Origin: an uncultured Ignavibacteria bacterium
GTDB lineage: Bacteria > Bacteroidota > Ignavibacteria > Ch128b
Reading direction: 5' to 3'
Assembly: GCA_937944105.1 (NCBI GenBank)
Contig: CALDZP010000001.1
Coordinates: 21,739-85,738 of the forward strand
DNA length: 64,000 bases
Numbering within the stretch: position 1 is the first letter of the stretch; every line of letters starts with the position of its first letter. Below the pieces are notes generated by a model. It searched no databases, was not told the origin of the DNA, and saw only the letters and a program-made list of their open reading frames with translations. Positions 57,068 through 64,000 of the stretch are shown here, piece by piece. The translations under genes were made by a program, and so were the position numbers.

Positions 57068-57916
57068 TTAATGTTCTTGATGAATTGCCATACCAATAAA
57101 TAAAGAAGATAACATAGTAAATATATATGCTTGAATTAATGCTACAAGCAACTCAAGCAAATAAATAAAAAGTGCAAACATAATTGAGACAGGTGATATA
57201 AATGGTGTTTTTAGAATAAAGATTAAGCCAATCAATGCTAAAATCACAACGTGTCCGGCGGTCATATTAGCAAAAAGACGAATCATGAGTGCAAAAGGTT
57301 TAGTAAATAGCCCTAAAATTTCAACTACAAACATAATAGGCAACAAGAAAAATGGAACACCATGAGGAATTAATCCTTTGAAATAACCTATTACTCCATT
57401 TTTCTTCATCCCGGCAAATTGAATCATAAAAAAACTAAGAAGTGCCAGTGATGCAGTAACAGAAATATTAGATGTTGCAGTAGCTCCATAGGGTAATAAC
57501 CCTAATAAATTACAAGTGAGAATAAAGAAAAATACTGTGCCTAAAAATGGAAGAAATGAGTTAACGTATTTTTCTCCAATTGTAGGAGCAACAATTTCAT
57601 CTCTTAGAAATTGGATTATCATTTCTATGAGATTTGCAATACCTTTTGGAACTAAACTTTTCTTATAACTTCTAGCAGTATAAATTAACAAGGATGCAAC
57701 TATAATTGCTGCAAGCCAGAGAAAAATTACATGTTTTGTAATTTCTAGATGAATTGAATAACCAAATAAATTAAAATGAAATGATGGTAAATGAATCACA
57801 CCAAAAGGTTCAAAATCGAGAACATTGCTATCAACAATATGTTCAATAATCCAGCTTCCACTGGAACTATCACCCGTATGTATCGAATCTTGAACTGTAT
57901 TTACAAATTCAGACAT
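57068..57916 (-). CDS. atpB: ATP synthase a subunit
   Basis: 282 aa. Proton channel of Fo. Five or six membrane segments; the essential Arg is in MIRLFANMTAGH. A polar N-terminal region of about 60 residues with several His precedes the first helix, longer than in E. coli. It overlaps the AtpI-like gene by 8 bp. Confidence 0.96.
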   Translation of the reverse strand: MSEFVNTVQDSIHTGDSSSGSWIIEHIVDSNVLDFEPFGVIHLPSFHFNLFGYSIHLEITKHVIFLWLAAIIVASLLIYTARSYKKSLVPKGIANLIEMIIQFLRDEIVAPTIGEKYVNSFLPFLGTVFFFILTCNLLGLLPYGATATSNISVTASLALLSFFMIQFAGMKKNGVIGYFKGLIPHGVPFFLLPIMFVVEILGLFTKPFALMIRLFANMTAGHVVILALIGLIFILKTPFISPVSIMFALFIYLLELLVALIQAYIFTMLSSLFIGMAIHQEH

Positions 57917-58274
57917 GTTTAGTTAGAGATCTAATTATAAATCTTAATTCAATTATTTGGTTTATTATATAGAAAATGAATAGCGAAAATAAGAAACTTA
58001 TTGGATTAATTCCAATAAATTTCAAAATAAAAAATATTGTCAGTAATAAGAGAAATAAACGAACTATCATCCCACTTAGATAAAACTTTAAAAAACTTTT
58101 ATTTTCTTTATTTTTTGCCAAATAAAATGTTAAAAGTCCTACACCAATACTTATAAAAACTACCGACCAACCCCAGAAAATACTTTTTCTAATCGAATAA
58201 TCTGACACAATAAATATTCCTGTGATAAAAGGTAATAAATTAAATATTAATAACTCTTTTAATACTTTCCTCAT
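57909..58274 (-). CDS. Small membrane protein, AtpI-like
   Basis: 121 aa with four hydrophobic segments. Weakly like ATP synthase subunit I, which helps assemble the c ring, placed as expected before atpB. No exact motif is present, so the name rests mainly on position. ATGA overlap with the AtpZ gene. Confidence 0.6.
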   Translation of the reverse strand: MRKVLKELLIFNLLPFITGIFIVSDYSIRKSIFWGWSVVFISIGVGLLTFYLAKNKENKSFLKFYLSGMIVRLFLLLLTIFFILKFIGINPISFLFSLFIFYIINQIIELRFIIRSLTKHV

Positions 58275-58537
58275 TTTTTGATTTTACTATTTTTAGATGA
58301 TAATCTTAAGACTGAACGAATAAAATTATAAATCGCAGCGAAAGAGCCTATTATCGAAAAAATAATAACCAGATAAGGTGTTGTTTCTAATTTCTTATCA
58401 AGCCAATAACCTAAAAAAAACATCAAAATTACTGTAGCAGCTAATTGAGTACCAAGTCCAAGATAAGGTCCTACTTTCTTATACCCTTCAATAATTTTTC
58501 TTTGATTTGAAATTAATTTTGATGGCAAATCATTCAT
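58271..58537 (-). CDS. AtpZ/AtpI family protein
   Basis: 88 aa. Two membrane helices with the family pattern GLGTQLAATVILMFFLGYWLDKKL. AtpZ is proposed to help ATP synthase assembly with Mg or Ca. ATGA overlaps on both sides, with the bactofilin and the AtpI-like gene. Confidence 0.82.
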   Translation of the reverse strand: MNDLPSKLISNQRKIIEGYKKVGPYLGLGTQLAATVILMFFLGYWLDKKLETTPYLVIIFSIIGSFAAIYNFIRSVLRLSSKNSKIKK

Positions 58538-58887
58538 TCCTCTGGATTATCTTTTGCTGCAATACACTTACCATTTATTTCGGCACCTTCTTCAATAATT
58601 AATATTTTCGTTTTGATATCCCCAATTATTTTTGACTTGGAACCAATTGTGAGTTTTTCTTTTACATGCATGTTTCCTTCTAAGAAACCATTACATTCAA
58701 AATTTATCGCACTTATGTTCCCTTTTATTTCAGCGTATTCCGATAAAAATAAATTTCCCTCAAGATTTATATTTCCATTTATCTTTCCATCTATTTTAAG
58801 ATCCCCTGCACCATTTAAGTCACCTTTTATTTCAAGATGTTTTGCAATTAATGAAAGTTCGTCAATTGATTTACCTTTATTTTTCAT
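58534..58887 (-). CDS. Bactofilin (polymer-forming cytoskeletal protein)
   Basis: 117 aa. Central right-handed beta-helix of short repeats, e.g. IKGDLNGAGDLKIDGKING and NLFLSEYAEIKGNI, with short polar ends, the bactofilin plan. Forms cytoskeletal filaments that localise wall enzymes. It overlaps the upstream M23 peptidase gene by ATGA, the same pairing as BacA-LmdC and CcmA-Csd in curved bacteria. Confidence 0.9.
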   Translation of the reverse strand: MKNKGKSIDELSLIAKHLEIKGDLNGAGDLKIDGKINGNINLEGNLFLSEYAEIKGNISAINFECNGFLEGNMHVKEKLTIGSKSKIIGDIKTKILIIEEGAEINGKCIAAKDNPEE

Positions 58888-59765
58888 TTTAAATCCACCA
58901 ATATTTTTTGAGGGTCAATTGGAGTTTGATATTTCCATATTTCAAAATGTAAATGGGGACCGGTAGTCAATTTACCAGTATTACCCGATAAACCAATTAT
59001 ATCTCCTTGTTTAACATAATCTCTCTCTCTCTTCAAAATTTGACTGAGATGTTTATAAACAGTAATGTATCCTCTAGAGTGTGAAATAATTATTTTATAT
59101 CCATCATTAATTGTATAATCAGCAAAAACAACTATTCCTGAAGCTGAAGCTCGTACAACCGAACCGACTGGCAAACTAAAATCTATACCATAGTGTGAAA
59201 TATCTTTATTAAAACCTCTTGTTACCAATCCATCCGCTGGCTTCATAAAAAAAATATAATCTTTATTCTTTGAATTGTCCTCAACCTGAGTATTATCATC
59301 AATTGAACTCATCAAAATCTTTTCAACAATAAAAAATAAATTATTCGTTAATTTATTTTTACCTAATAAATTCAATGAATCTTTTTTCATTTTTTGCAAT
59401 TGATAATTCGTATCCAGATCCCTTGGATCAGTGGGTATGGCTTTTCCTTCAATAATTAGATTTAATCTTTCATTTATTTTTCTGACTCGTTCAACTTCTT
59501 TTGATAGCTCAAATACTTTTTCGCGCAATTCAATAATTTGCGAGTAATCTTCACCTTTGATGTAGGGTGTATCGGGTAAAATTTTTCCAATTGGTGTATA
59601 TGAAATTAGAAATAGTATAATCGAATTAGAAATAATCAAAATTACCATAATCAAAATTAAAGCCTTAGACAGTGTAAAACGATAAGTCTTTGCACTGTGA
59701 TTAAGGTTTTTGGGCACCAACAAAAGATCATAATTTAATATTAAATTTTTTCTTTGCTTTTTCAT
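58884..59765 (-). CDS. Membrane-anchored M23 peptidase
   Basis: 293 aa from ATG 59765 (a GTG at 59774 is the alternative). One N-terminal membrane segment (about 30-50), a coiled coil (75-105), then an M23 domain with HYGIDFSLPVG and TGPHLHFEIWK, both zinc motifs intact. Acts on peptidoglycan from the periplasmic side, probably positioned by the bactofilin encoded directly downstream. Confidence 0.9.
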   Translation of the reverse strand: MKKQRKNLILNYDLLLVPKNLNHSAKTYRFTLSKALILIMVILIISNSIILFLISYTPIGKILPDTPYIKGEDYSQIIELREKVFELSKEVERVRKINERLNLIIEGKAIPTDPRDLDTNYQLQKMKKDSLNLLGKNKLTNNLFFIVEKILMSSIDDNTQVEDNSKNKDYIFFMKPADGLVTRGFNKDISHYGIDFSLPVGSVVRASASGIVVFADYTINDGYKIIISHSRGYITVYKHLSQILKRERDYVKQGDIIGLSGNTGKLTTGPHLHFEIWKYQTPIDPQKILVDLK

Positions 59766-59781
59766 TTCAATCACTACAAAA

Positions 59782-60831
59782 TTAAGAAGATTGTTTATTT
59801 TTTCTTTCCATTATATTAATAGCCTCTCGATAAATTCTTTCAGGATTTAAATCAATCATACACTTAAAATGTTTTTCTGGACAGGTTTTGTATCCATGAA
59901 TACCGCAGGGCTTACAATAAAGATTTTCAATTTGAACAATACTATCAATTTCTCTAAAAGGATAAAATCCGAACTCAGGGACTGTAGAACCATAAATTGT
60001 AAGAACTGGTGTCGAAGTAAAAACACCCATGTGTGTTGGTGCGCTATCATTACTTATTAATAAATTAGATAAATTAATGACGCTCATACTCTCCTTAATT
60101 GATAGTTTACCAATTAAATTTAAGAGATTTATTTTGTCATTAACTTGTTTTTGAATTCTTAAACCAATCTCAAAATCAACATTGGCACCTATTAAAACAA
60201 CTTTGATACCATCTTCTATAAATTTCTTAATTAAAGTACTAAAGTAGTATTCAGGATACCTTTTTGTTTCCCATACTGTTCCCGGTGCAATCGTAATGAT
60301 TTTTTCCTTACAATTTATCCAGTGCATAAATTGATCGTTAAATACATAATTTTCTAATTTTATATTTATTCTCTCTTTCCAGTTGATCTTAGTTGAAAAA
60401 TAACTTAAAAGGGATAAATTTCTTTCTATTTCGTGTTTATCATTAGAATATGGAATTAAGTGAGTATACAAAAAATTTAATGAAGAACGATTAAAAGATA
60501 TTCTAACAGGAGCGTTACTCAAATATGCAATTAACGCACTTCGTGCTGATCTATGTGGTGAAATTACCAAGTCAAACTTATTCTTAATCTTTTTTACAAC
60601 TTCATATATTGAGTATAGATATTTTGACTTATCTATTAAAATGTATTCATCGATACCAGGATAAATTTCAGAAATCTGATTTAATTCTTGCTTAATCAAA
60701 AATGTGACTTTATAAAATGGATTTATTTTTTTTAGATGGTAAGCTACCGGAAGTGTGAGTAAAAGGTCACCCAAAAAAGCAGTTTGTATAACAAGAATAC
60801 TTTCAAAATTGTTTTGTTTTAGTGTTTCCAT
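59782..60831 (-). CDS. GT9 glycosyltransferase, ADP-heptose:LPS heptosyltransferase family
   Basis: 349 aa. LVIQTAFLGDLLLTLPVAYHL at the N-terminus, ISPHRSARSAL, and the nucleotide-sugar site LLISNDSAPTHMGVFTSTP then YGSTVPEFGFYPF are typical. Ends with a cysteine-containing LYCKPCGIHGYKTCPEKHF, frequent in this family. Adds a core heptose to LPS. Overlaps the acyltransferase gene by 13 bp. Confidence 0.9.
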   Translation of the reverse strand: METLKQNNFESILVIQTAFLGDLLLTLPVAYHLKKINPFYKVTFLIKQELNQISEIYPGIDEYILIDKSKYLYSIYEVVKKIKNKFDLVISPHRSARSALIAYLSNAPVRISFNRSSLNFLYTHLIPYSNDKHEIERNLSLLSYFSTKINWKERINIKLENYVFNDQFMHWINCKEKIITIAPGTVWETKRYPEYYFSTLIKKFIEDGIKVVLIGANVDFEIGLRIQKQVNDKINLLNLIGKLSIKESMSVINLSNLLISNDSAPTHMGVFTSTPVLTIYGSTVPEFGFYPFREIDSIVQIENLYCKPCGIHGYKTCPEKHFKCMIDLNPERIYREAINIMERKNKQSS

Positions 60832-61685
60832 CTATTGTGAAACCAGAACCATTGGTCAGGATATCTTCGAATATAATCTTCCAAAAGAGTAATATAATTT
60901 TGGGTTATTAGAATTATTTTTTCTTTTTCATTCTTATTATTTGTGGTTGAAATTTCTTTCAGTTCAACAAGATACGTGTAATCAGATTGGCGAATTCCAA
61001 TTGCAAAAATAATTGGAGCTCCTGTTTTAATTGATAGTACTGCTGGCCCTTCATATACATGTGTTTTTTTACCAAAAAATTCCATTTCAAGTGAATTCGT
61101 ACTTGCTCTTTGGTCAGCGAGTAATGCAACAATTCTCTTATCCAATAATTCTTTAAAAATGTTTTTTATAGACATTCCAAGTGGAAAAACACTATTTCCA
61201 AATTTTGTACGCCATTCATTTATATACAAATCTACTAAAGGATTTCTAAGCGGCTTTATAATAACCGAAAACTCCCTGTCTAAGTTTAATGCTGCAGATA
61301 TTGCTAATATTTCCCAATTCCCAAAATGAGCTGAAACAAGAATTAAACCTTTATTTCTTTTTAATGCGTTTTCAATTACTTCTCTATTTTTTATTGTCAC
61401 TAATTTTTTTATTTCACTTTCAGTAAGAAACGGTAAATATAATATCTCAATTAAAACTATAAAAAGATTTTGATAAATTTTTTTTATTAAAATTTTTTTC
61501 TCTTTTTTACACAAATCCGGGAAAGCAATTTTTAAATTTTTTTCAACCACTTTTTTTCTTATAGGGATAAAATAATAAAAAATAAAAGATAGAAACTTTG
61601 CCAATTTTCGAGCAGTACTAAAGTTTAATCTCGAAATTATATATGAAAGTAATTTGAGAAAAAAATATTCAATTTTATTTTTCAT
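60819..61685 (-). CDS. LpxL/HtrB-type lipid A acyltransferase
   Basis: 288 aa from ATG 61685 (a TTG at 61688 is the alternative). One N-terminal membrane segment, then the catalytic SAHFGNWEI (HxxxxE) and LLADQRAST, FFGKKTHVYEGPAVLSIKTGAPI. Secondary acylation of lipid A, or a related phospholipid transfer. Starts the long envelope and ATP synthase gene run. Confidence 0.88.
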   Translation of the reverse strand: MKNKIEYFFLKLLSYIISRLNFSTARKLAKFLSFIFYYFIPIRKKVVEKNLKIAFPDLCKKEKKILIKKIYQNLFIVLIEILYLPFLTESEIKKLVTIKNREVIENALKRNKGLILVSAHFGNWEILAISAALNLDREFSVIIKPLRNPLVDLYINEWRTKFGNSVFPLGMSIKNIFKELLDKRIVALLADQRASTNSLEMEFFGKKTHVYEGPAVLSIKTGAPIIFAIGIRQSDYTYLVELKEISTTNNKNEKEKIILITQNYITLLEDYIRRYPDQWFWFHNRWKH

Positions 61686-62190
61686 CAATACAAATTAATA
61701 ATTTTATTATTTTTACCATTCCCTTGATAAATAATTCATAAATTACATTACACTGTTAATGTAAGTAAATAATCTAATACTTTTAAGTTTTATTCCTGAT
61801 TAATAGTCTATCGTGATTACTCTTTTTCAAATACAAATTTTTCGTATAAATTCAACATTGACTTAATCTCACAAAATTTATTTTCTTAAAATACAATTAA
61901 AAGTGGGTTTATTTTCCATGTGTATTATTATCTAATTTATTTTCTTAATATTTAGTGAGTATTTAGTTAAGGTGAATTTTATATACAAGTTTAAATATAT
62001 GATTTGTGAATGTGGTAGGTAAAATTTTTTTTACTTTATCTATAATCGAAAATAGTCAAGAATAAATATTTTATTATAATTATCTTAAAAATATGTGAAT
62101 GTACTAATTCCGTTCTTAGTAATACAAGATTATTTTTATGTGAATAAATAATTTTTATAAAATAAATGTAAGTTAATATAAAAAAATTTT
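61686..62190. other. 505-bp intergenic region without a gene
   Basis: Very AT-rich. No coding stretch, tRNA or clear terminator was seen, and no exact TAnnTTTG element with TTG spacing in the minus direction. An inverted repeat, TTACATTA (61743-61750) and TAATGTAA (61757-61764) with a 6-nt spacer, is a possible operator for the acyltransferase operon. Confidence 0.5.
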
Positions 62191-63558
62191 TTAACGACTC
62201 TTTTGAACACGACGGAACCAGTTTTCATCGTGCATTTCTCCACGATGAGTTGAATGTATTAGAAATAATTGACCTGTACCTGTAATATCACCGAATACAA
62301 ATATTACACCACCTTCGATATTATTATAAGACCATATCTCATAAGGATAAGCATTCATTTCATTTGGATAACGATCAATCTCAGATGGTTCACCATACAC
62401 AATATAAACCCTACCTCTATCGCTTTTCCAACCTTTTTCCCTGGTTCCACGGAACATTTCATCAGCTTTACGAACTCTTTCAAAGTACTCAATTTTTCTT
62501 TCGTTCTCAGGAGTATTAGGATCAGGATCTCTTTGTTTCCAAAAATTAAAAAGAAAAGTTCTTTTTGAATCAATATTTGTTAAAGAATTCCATCTTTTTA
62601 TTTCTTCAGCAGTAGCTATATATCTTGATTGTTCAAAAATTAAATTTAATTCTTCATCATTCATGACATTAAACTCAGATGAAAGCAAATCGGAATCACC
62701 CTTTTTTATAATTTCTTCAGTTCTTATAGAAGGATTGAATACAAAGAATTTCTTAGAAGAAACAAGCCCAAAATTATTCAATGAATCAATTAAATAAATT
62801 GCTAAAGTATATGTTCCACTTGGAAATCTTGTAATATTTATTGCACCAACTTCAACAATCGAATTATATCTTCGATGAATAATTTTATCTTTTGAAAATT
62901 TTTCTTTACCCTGAGAATCCATTACTCTGGCAATTAATTTCAAATCATTTTTCATTTCATCTTTTAATAGATCATATATCTCTATGTAATAAAATAAAAT
63001 TGGTAATTGTTCACCATAAACATTACTTGGATTCGGGTAAGTTTCAAAAGAATTTTTATAAAAATATGAATCAATATTTTCAGAATTTTCAATAATATTA
63101 CTACAAAGTTGAATATCACTTAATGCAAAACTCTTTGTATTGATTGCGTATACTTTCAAAGGGAAAACAACTTTGAAAGTATTTGTAGAATCAAAATAAT
63201 CTGTAACAGTAAAGTTAACAACATAGGTTCCTTTATGAATCTTAAAACCCAAAACACCTGTTAAGTATTTTTCTCCTTCATTTTTTTCATTTATTTCACT
63301 GACAATTCTGAAATTTCTAAAACCAACTAAATGATTATTAGCTGAATCGGTAATGCTTACTTTTATTTCAGCTTCATTTAAATTTTCGTTGATTTTTAGC
63401 GCCCTATTTGATATACCATAATATAATTCAATATAGACGCTATCCGAATTGTACTTAAAACGTGAATAGTCGACATAGACAGTAGTTTCACTTAATTTTT
63501 GTCCTATTAAAATATTAACTAATAAAAATGAGGCAAGTAAAATAATTTTTGTTTTCAT
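62191..63558 (-). CDS. GWxTD-domain protein
   Basis: 455 aa, signal peptide in the first 20 residues (ILLASFLLVNILIG). The C-terminal third holds the GWxTD family core: RYIATAEEIKRWNSL, FWKQRDPDPNTPENE, GWKSDRGRVYIVYGEPSEI and PYEIWSYNN. The middle is strand-rich. Common in Ignavibacteria and relatives; function unknown, exported. A promoter-like pair lies so close to the ATG that the transcript may be nearly leaderless. Confidence 0.82.
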   Translation of the reverse strand: MKTKIILLASFLLVNILIGQKLSETTVYVDYSRFKYNSDSVYIELYYGISNRALKINENLNEAEIKVSITDSANNHLVGFRNFRIVSEINEKNEGEKYLTGVLGFKIHKGTYVVNFTVTDYFDSTNTFKVVFPLKVYAINTKSFALSDIQLCSNIIENSENIDSYFYKNSFETYPNPSNVYGEQLPILFYYIEIYDLLKDEMKNDLKLIARVMDSQGKEKFSKDKIIHRRYNSIVEVGAINITRFPSGTYTLAIYLIDSLNNFGLVSSKKFFVFNPSIRTEEIIKKGDSDLLSSEFNVMNDEELNLIFEQSRYIATAEEIKRWNSLTNIDSKRTFLFNFWKQRDPDPNTPENERKIEYFERVRKADEMFRGTREKGWKSDRGRVYIVYGEPSEIDRYPNEMNAYPYEIWSYNNIEGGVIFVFGDITGTGQLFLIHSTHRGEMHDENWFRRVQKSR

Positions 63559-63565
63559 CTCTCTA

Positions 63566-63597
63566 CAAAATTAAAGGCTACCCGAAGTATAAACAAA
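63566..63597 (-). promoter_or_regulatory. Promoter-like element inside the terminator, for the GWxTD gene
   Basis: TTTG (63597-63594), 20-nt spacer, TAATTTTG (63573-63566), an exact Bacteroidota-type match. It lies within the terminator hairpin of the upstream gene, and the predicted start is only about 0-5 nt before the ATG at 63558. Confidence 0.45.
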
Positions 63598-63611
63598 CTC
63601 CAAGTAGCCTT
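63571..63611 (-). terminator. Terminator after the PorV/PorQ-like gene
   Basis: AAGGCTAC (63574-63581) pairs with GTAGCCTT (63604-63611), extended inward with some G-U pairs; the minus-strand transcript ends in TTAATTTT. It separates the porin-like gene from the GWxTD gene. Confidence 0.7.
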
Positions 63612-63636
63612 CCCTTTCAAGCTTGTTGGTTATTTG

Positions 63637-64000
63637 TTACAAACCTAATTTAACAGTAAATACATGTTGTGCACCAGTTGGAAAATCACGAACTGCTCTA
63701 TAAGCATAGTCAAAATCAAAAAATACAGAACCTTCAAAGCTATAGCTTATACCTGCACCAAGTGTTAATCCATATAGATTTTCCTCCGGTTTACTATTGA
63801 GTAAGTAGTTATAACCACCTCTCAAATAAAATGTATTCAAAAATCCATATTCCAAGCCGAATGAAAGTACATCTTCAAAGAAATTATTATTTGTAAACTT
63901 ACCTGCTAACATTAAATAATTCTGCTGATTGAAATCATATTTATACGATGTACTTAACTCAAAATAACTTGGAATTTGAAATTCTTCTGTAGAGGGTTCA
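63637..64000 (-). CDS. PorV/PorQ-like outer-membrane beta-barrel, C-terminal part only
   Basis: Only the last 121 codons are in the window; the frame stays open to the right edge. Strands alternate as in a barrel: YFELSTSYKYDFN, FGLEYGFLNTFYLRGGYNY, GLTLGAGISYSFEG, VFFDFDYAYRA, and the last strand HVFTVKLGL ends in Leu. The pattern of gap between strands and the final YxYR...H...L fits PorV/PorQ-type proteins, which serve T9SS. Assignment is from the C-terminus only. Confidence 0.6.
   Translation of the reverse strand, partial: EPSTEEFQIPSYFELSTSYKYDFNQQNYLMLAGKFTNNNFFEDVLSFGLEYGFLNTFYLRGGYNYLLNSKPEENLYGLTLGAGISYSFEGSVFFDFDYAYRAVRDFPTGAQHVFTVKLGL

Noticed and set aside
1..64000. CRISPR arrays, insertion sequences, prophage or toxin-antitoxin genes
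   Set aside because: No regularly spaced repeats, transposase, integrase, phage structural motif or recognisable toxin-antitoxin pair was found on reading both strands.

Overview
The window is an AT-rich (by eye about one third G+C), densely coded bacterial chromosome segment. It looks like a member of the Ignavibacteria (Bacteroidota/Chlorobiota side). Three secreted proteins end in a type IX secretion (T9SS) type A sorting tail of the 'QNYPNPFN' type. A GWxTD-domain protein and a PorV/PorQ-like barrel end are present. Several promoters fit the Bacteroidota pattern TTTG-N19/20-TAnnTTTG. No phage, insertion sequence, CRISPR array or rRNA was seen.

Layout. 1-5403: malic enzyme (cut by the window edge), a secreted M23 peptidase, PEP carboxykinase and aspartate aminotransferase, i.e. 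the C4/C3 node. 5577-9501: a translation operon rplM-rpsI-rpsB-tsf-pyrH-frr, with a strong stem-loop before rpsB. 9571-9774: a decayed gene end with its terminator. 9989-23015: large surface proteins. On the minus strand there is a five-gene operon (TonB receptor, DUF4876-type lipoprotein, beta-barrel, beta-propeller T9SS protein, C25-like peptidase with HEAT repeats). 23416-29126: a big propeller protein followed by a PhoB/PhoR-like two-component pair and queE, headed by a four-copy TTGTTAA operator. 29353-34189: a lipoprotein, a frameshifted TSUP permease, and a DtxR-family regulator with feoA and a split feoB. 34439-35629: an M24 aminopeptidase.

35624-44785 is a signalling island: a FliA-type sigma factor, an HDOD protein, an NtrC-type activator, three other receiver proteins, and several kinase-like proteins that lack or have lost catalytic parts. 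A complete membrane histidine kinase is transcribed divergently. No flagellar structural gene is in view. 44890-49429: tRNA-Pro(CGG), adenosine deaminase, an unknown small protein, urocanate hydratase and a phosphoglycerate dehydrogenase. 49519-53113: the ffh-rpsP-khpA-rimM-trmD-rplS operon. 53229-61685: ATP synthase genes (a, c, b, delta, alpha, gamma, without beta and epsilon) behind AtpZ/AtpI-like proteins, a bactofilin, an M23 peptidase, a GT9 glycosyltransferase and a lipid A type acyltransferase, mostly with overlapping reading frames. 62191-64000: the GWxTD protein and the end of a PorV/PorQ-like protein.

The best candidates for something undescribed are the TonB/DUF4876/barrel/propeller/C25-HEAT operon, the symmetrical TTGTTAA operator with its linked regulator pair, and the island of degenerate kinases around the FliA-like sigma factor. 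All functional statements come from reading motifs in translated sequence; no database search was run.
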